Positions 61,983 through 64,000 of a DNA stretch of 64,000 nucleotides are shown piece by piece. The DNA is taken from the NCBI GenBank assembly GCA_001642945.1, contig LGRT01000004.1, positions 186,001 through 250,000 on the forward strand, in the 5' to 3' direction. The stretch comes from Rhodobacteraceae bacterium SB2. GTDB lineage: Bacteria; Pseudomonadota; Alphaproteobacteria; Rhodobacterales; Rhodobacteraceae. The position numbers and the translations under genes are program-made. Position 1 is the stretch's first letter. Each line of letters opens with the position of its first letter. The notes beneath the pieces were generated by a model. That model was given only the letters and a program-made list of their open reading frames with translations. It did not search any database and was not told the DNA's origin.

Positions 61983-62972
61983 CTATTTCTTATCTGCAGT
62001 CTTAGTTGGCTTCAGAAGACTTAATGCAACCGTGCCTCCAACATCCCCCAGCTCAGCTTCAAAAAACTCTCGTTCTTCAACAACAAAATTCAACGGTCCA
62101 TTGATCTGTATTGGCACGATATCATCATTTTTGAACTTAAGAACGGATGCCATTTTACTTTCCACCGTGGTCAAGCGCGCAGTGCAATTTAAAGGCACAC
62201 TGAACACTGCCTTTTGCAAACGATCTGTCCAAGACAGACTGTCAACGCTATCAGATTGCATCCGCGAGCGCAGCTGCGCGGCAATTGGCTTAAGCGTTTG
62301 CAACGGGTAAATCACATCAAATGATGCAGGCGGAGACCCTGGCAATTGAATTTCAAAGGCACAGCAAATCACTTGTTCTAGATCATCCACGAAAGACACG
62401 AATTGCATGTTCTCTTCGCGGTTCACTTCCGAAAATTCCAATTTAATCAAGTCAGCCCAAGCCAATTCTAAGGCTTCGATCAACCCATCGGTAATAATTT
62501 CAATGATCCGATCCTCCGTAGAAGTGAAATCAGACCGTTGAGCCGATTTCGAGATCAGAGTATTCCCACCATAATACGCGTTAGTCAGTTTTGAAATCAA
62601 ATCCGGTGAGATCACCATCATCAAGCTGCCGCGTAAAAACTCGATTCGCGCCAGCGTTAAGCTCATGAAGCTTTCAGAGGCAAACGTGTAATCTTCAAAC
62701 GTTTTCACAGTTGGATTGATCGCTGTCACCCGTGGCTGATACCGAAGCATCGGTTGAAACACGGTCCGCGAAAAACGGGCGAAGCGCTCATTAATCACGC
62801 GCAGCGCATAGTAATCACCCAAAAGCGATAGATCATCAGATCCAAATTTGAAGTCGCGTATCTGTTTATCCGAAGCACCGTTGAGGGCACTTGCATCTGC
62901 AACATCACCCTCTTCGAGCCCTGAAATCAGGGCTTCGACTTCGTTTTTTGAAAGTTTAGAAGAAGAAGACAT
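61983..62972 (-). CDS. fliM: Flagellar motor switch protein FliM
   Basis: A 329-residue FliM: LSKNEVEALISGLEEG (the CheY-P-binding N-terminus), the middle domain (LRVINERFARFSRTV, GGN in YYGGNTLIS) and a C-terminal SpoA domain. It receives phosphorylated CheY and reverses rotation. Six bases after fliL. Confidence 0.96.
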   Translation of the reverse strand: MSSSSKLSKNEVEALISGLEEGDVADASALNGASDKQIRDFKFGSDDLSLLGDYYALRVINERFARFSRTVFQPMLRYQPRVTAINPTVKTFEDYTFASESFMSLTLARIEFLRGSLMMVISPDLISKLTNAYYGGNTLISKSAQRSDFTSTEDRIIEIITDGLIEALELAWADLIKLEFSEVNREENMQFVSFVDDLEQVICCAFEIQLPGSPPASFDVIYPLQTLKPIAAQLRSRMQSDSVDSLSWTDRLQKAVFSVPLNCTARLTTVESKMASVLKFKNDDIVPIQINGPLNFVVEEREFFEAELGDVGGTVALSLLKPTKTADKK

Positions 62973-62978
62973 TCAAGA

Positions 62979-63608
62979 TCACTGCATTACATAGGACGTA
63001 AACATGACTTCTTCTATACCACCGAACCCTTCAAGTTCTTCCAGCTTTTCATTCATCACAGACTGGATATCAGCCGCCAGTAATTTGCGCGCCTCGCGGC
63101 CAACGACCATTTCTTCTGTGTAATCGCTGAGCGCAGCGAGAACCACCGATTTCAAGGCCGGCAAATGGTTTTCAACATTGGTTAAAATTGTTTCATCATA
63201 CTTTGTTGAAAGCCCAACCGAAATTTGCAAGAACCTGCGAGAGCCTTTGAGATTGGTCGTCAAAGATCCGGGGATCTCATAATACAGGGTTTGAAACACC
63301 TTGTCCTTTGGGGTTTCCTTCGAAATTTTTTCAGGATCGCCTGGGCAATTGCCCTCTTCATCCTTCTCCTCGTCATCGCATTCAACTTCGGCTTCACCTT
63401 CGCCTTCGCCCTCGCCAGCAACATCGCCTTTGGCTTCATTTTGCTTGGTGACAATTTCATTGGCGATATCTTGCGGGTTGCCTTGCGCACCACCAAATAC
63501 CAAAAAGCCAACGCCTAGGCCAATTGCCACTAGAATAAACCCTGCAACAACGAAAATGACGATGGTTACAATACCAGATTTTTTCTTTGGTTCTTCTTCT
63601 TCAGCCAT
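62979..63608 (-). CDS. fliL: Flagellar basal-body protein FliL
   Basis: A 209-residue FliL: one membrane helix (IVTIVIFVVAGFILVAIGLG) and a periplasmic stomatin-like domain (YYEIPGSLTTNLKGS to the end). Between them lies a ~50-residue Gly/Glu-rich acidic insert with two Cys (ECDDEEKDEEGNC), unusual for the family; it could form a disulfide in the periplasm. FliL surrounds the stator. Confidence 0.93.
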   Translation of the reverse strand: MAEEEEPKKKSGIVTIVIFVVAGFILVAIGLGVGFLVFGGAQGNPQDIANEIVTKQNEAKGDVAGEGEGEGEAEVECDDEEKDEEGNCPGDPEKISKETPKDKVFQTLYYEIPGSLTTNLKGSRRFLQISVGLSTKYDETILTNVENHLPALKSVVLAALSDYTEEMVVGREARKLLAADIQSVMNEKLEELEGFGGIEEVMFTSYVMQ

Positions 63609-63622
63609 AACTCGATCCTCGA

Positions 63623-64000
63623 TTATATGGTTATATCCACCAGGCCATCTTGATCACCTTTGCCCTTAAGACTGGCATCATCTGCTTCTTTTCCAGCGTT
63701 TTGCTCATTCTTTTGCGCGGTTTGTGATCGTTCATCACCCGATGGGTTTTCTTGCTCATTAAACCCCTGCCCGAGGTTCATATTGAAATGTTCATCGCTT
63801 GTCTGCATAACCGAACATGACAGCGAGGTCACGCGGTAACCTGCGGTTTCCAGACTAGAAATGATTTTTCCTTCAGACTCGCCAAAAAGCGAGACTGTTG
63901 CCTTGCGTTCTGCATGGATTTTCACATCCAAGCCACTTTCATTGCGCCCAAAAGCAATATGCATTTTGCCCAAGGAGGCCGGCGATAAGGTAAGCGCAAT
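63623..64000 (-). CDS. fliK: Flagellar hook-length control protein FliK (C-terminal part)
   Basis: About 125 residues of the C-terminus; the rest lies beyond the window. The hook domain pattern is visible (LTLSPASLGKMHIAFGR, LDVKIHAERKATVSLF, ISSLETAGY), followed by a Gln/Glu/Asn-rich tail. FliK measures the hook and triggers FlhB switching. Fourteen bases before fliL. Confidence 0.85.
   Translation of the reverse strand: MALTLSPASLGKMHIAFGRNESGLDVKIHAERKATVSLFGESEGKIISSLETAGYRVTSLSCSVMQTSDEHFNMNLGQGFNEQENPSGDERSQTAQKNEQNAGKEADDASLKGKGDQDGLVDITI

Overview
The window looks like chromosome of a marine Rhodobacteraceae (Roseobacter-group) alphaproteobacterium. The basis is the hisD / UPF0262 / low-molecular-weight phosphatase order, the murA / DUF2948 pair, and protein similarity throughout. 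That assignment is from family knowledge and not from a search. Base composition is mosaic: the core and flagellar genes are moderately GC-rich, while 4.8-10.3 kb and 36-51 kb are visibly AT-rich.

Layout. (1) 1-4.5 kb: housekeeping genes (phosphatase, UPF0262, hisD, DUF2948, murA, a 54-residue basic protein) and tRNA-Thr(GGU). (2) About 4.77-18.04 kb: a genomic island. Its ends are roughly 200-bp imperfect inverted repeats. Its left edge cuts a flagellin gene, leaving only the last 14 codons and the terminator. It carries recombinase and P4-type primase wreckage, two paralogous SAM methyltransferases, a glycerophosphotransferase-like protein, and a six-gene operon (16015 to 10489, minus strand). 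Four products of that operon match, family by family, the Campylobacter jejuni Cj1415-Cj1418 enzymes that make activated phosphoramidate for the O-methyl phosphoramidate capsule decoration. A sulfotransferase-like gene leads the operon and is a candidate phosphoramidate transferase. (3) 18.1-19.9 kb: two damaged tyrosine recombinases joined back to back, a 24-residue lipoprotein and debris. (4) 20.1-24.9 kb: a ClC-type channel/antiporter and five proteins I do not recognise, one with a flagellar sigma-28 promoter.

(5) 25-35 kb and 52-64 kb: flagellar genes: fliS, a fliT-like gene, flhF, flhA, flgP, flgT, a LysM protein, flgA, flgM, an flgN-like gene and fliC; then pomA/pomB-like motA/motB, rpoN, and fliK-fliL-fliM-fliN-fliO-fliP-fliQ-fliR-flhB with four small downstream genes. 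The set (FlgT, FlgP, FlhF, FlgM, sigma-54 control, PomAB-like stator) resembles gammaproteobacterial sodium-driven flagella and the fla1 system of Rhodobacter sphaeroides. I can read four sigma-54 sites (before flhA, flgP, motA and rpoN itself) and four near-identical sigma-28 sites (before an unknown gene, fliS, flgM and fliC).

(6) 35.3-51.3 kb, between fliC and motA: a flagellin glycosylation island. It begins with a broken IS3 element and a Maf-type glycosyltransferase. All six pseudaminic acid steps are present (pseB, pseC, a PseH-like acetyltransferase, pseG, pseI, pseF). They are interleaved with an acyl-tailoring kit: two acyl carrier proteins, an adenylating ligase, three SDR reductases, two KAS III-like synthases and a Rieske oxygenase. 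This suggests an unusual acyl-modified nonulosonic acid placed on the neighbouring flagellin.
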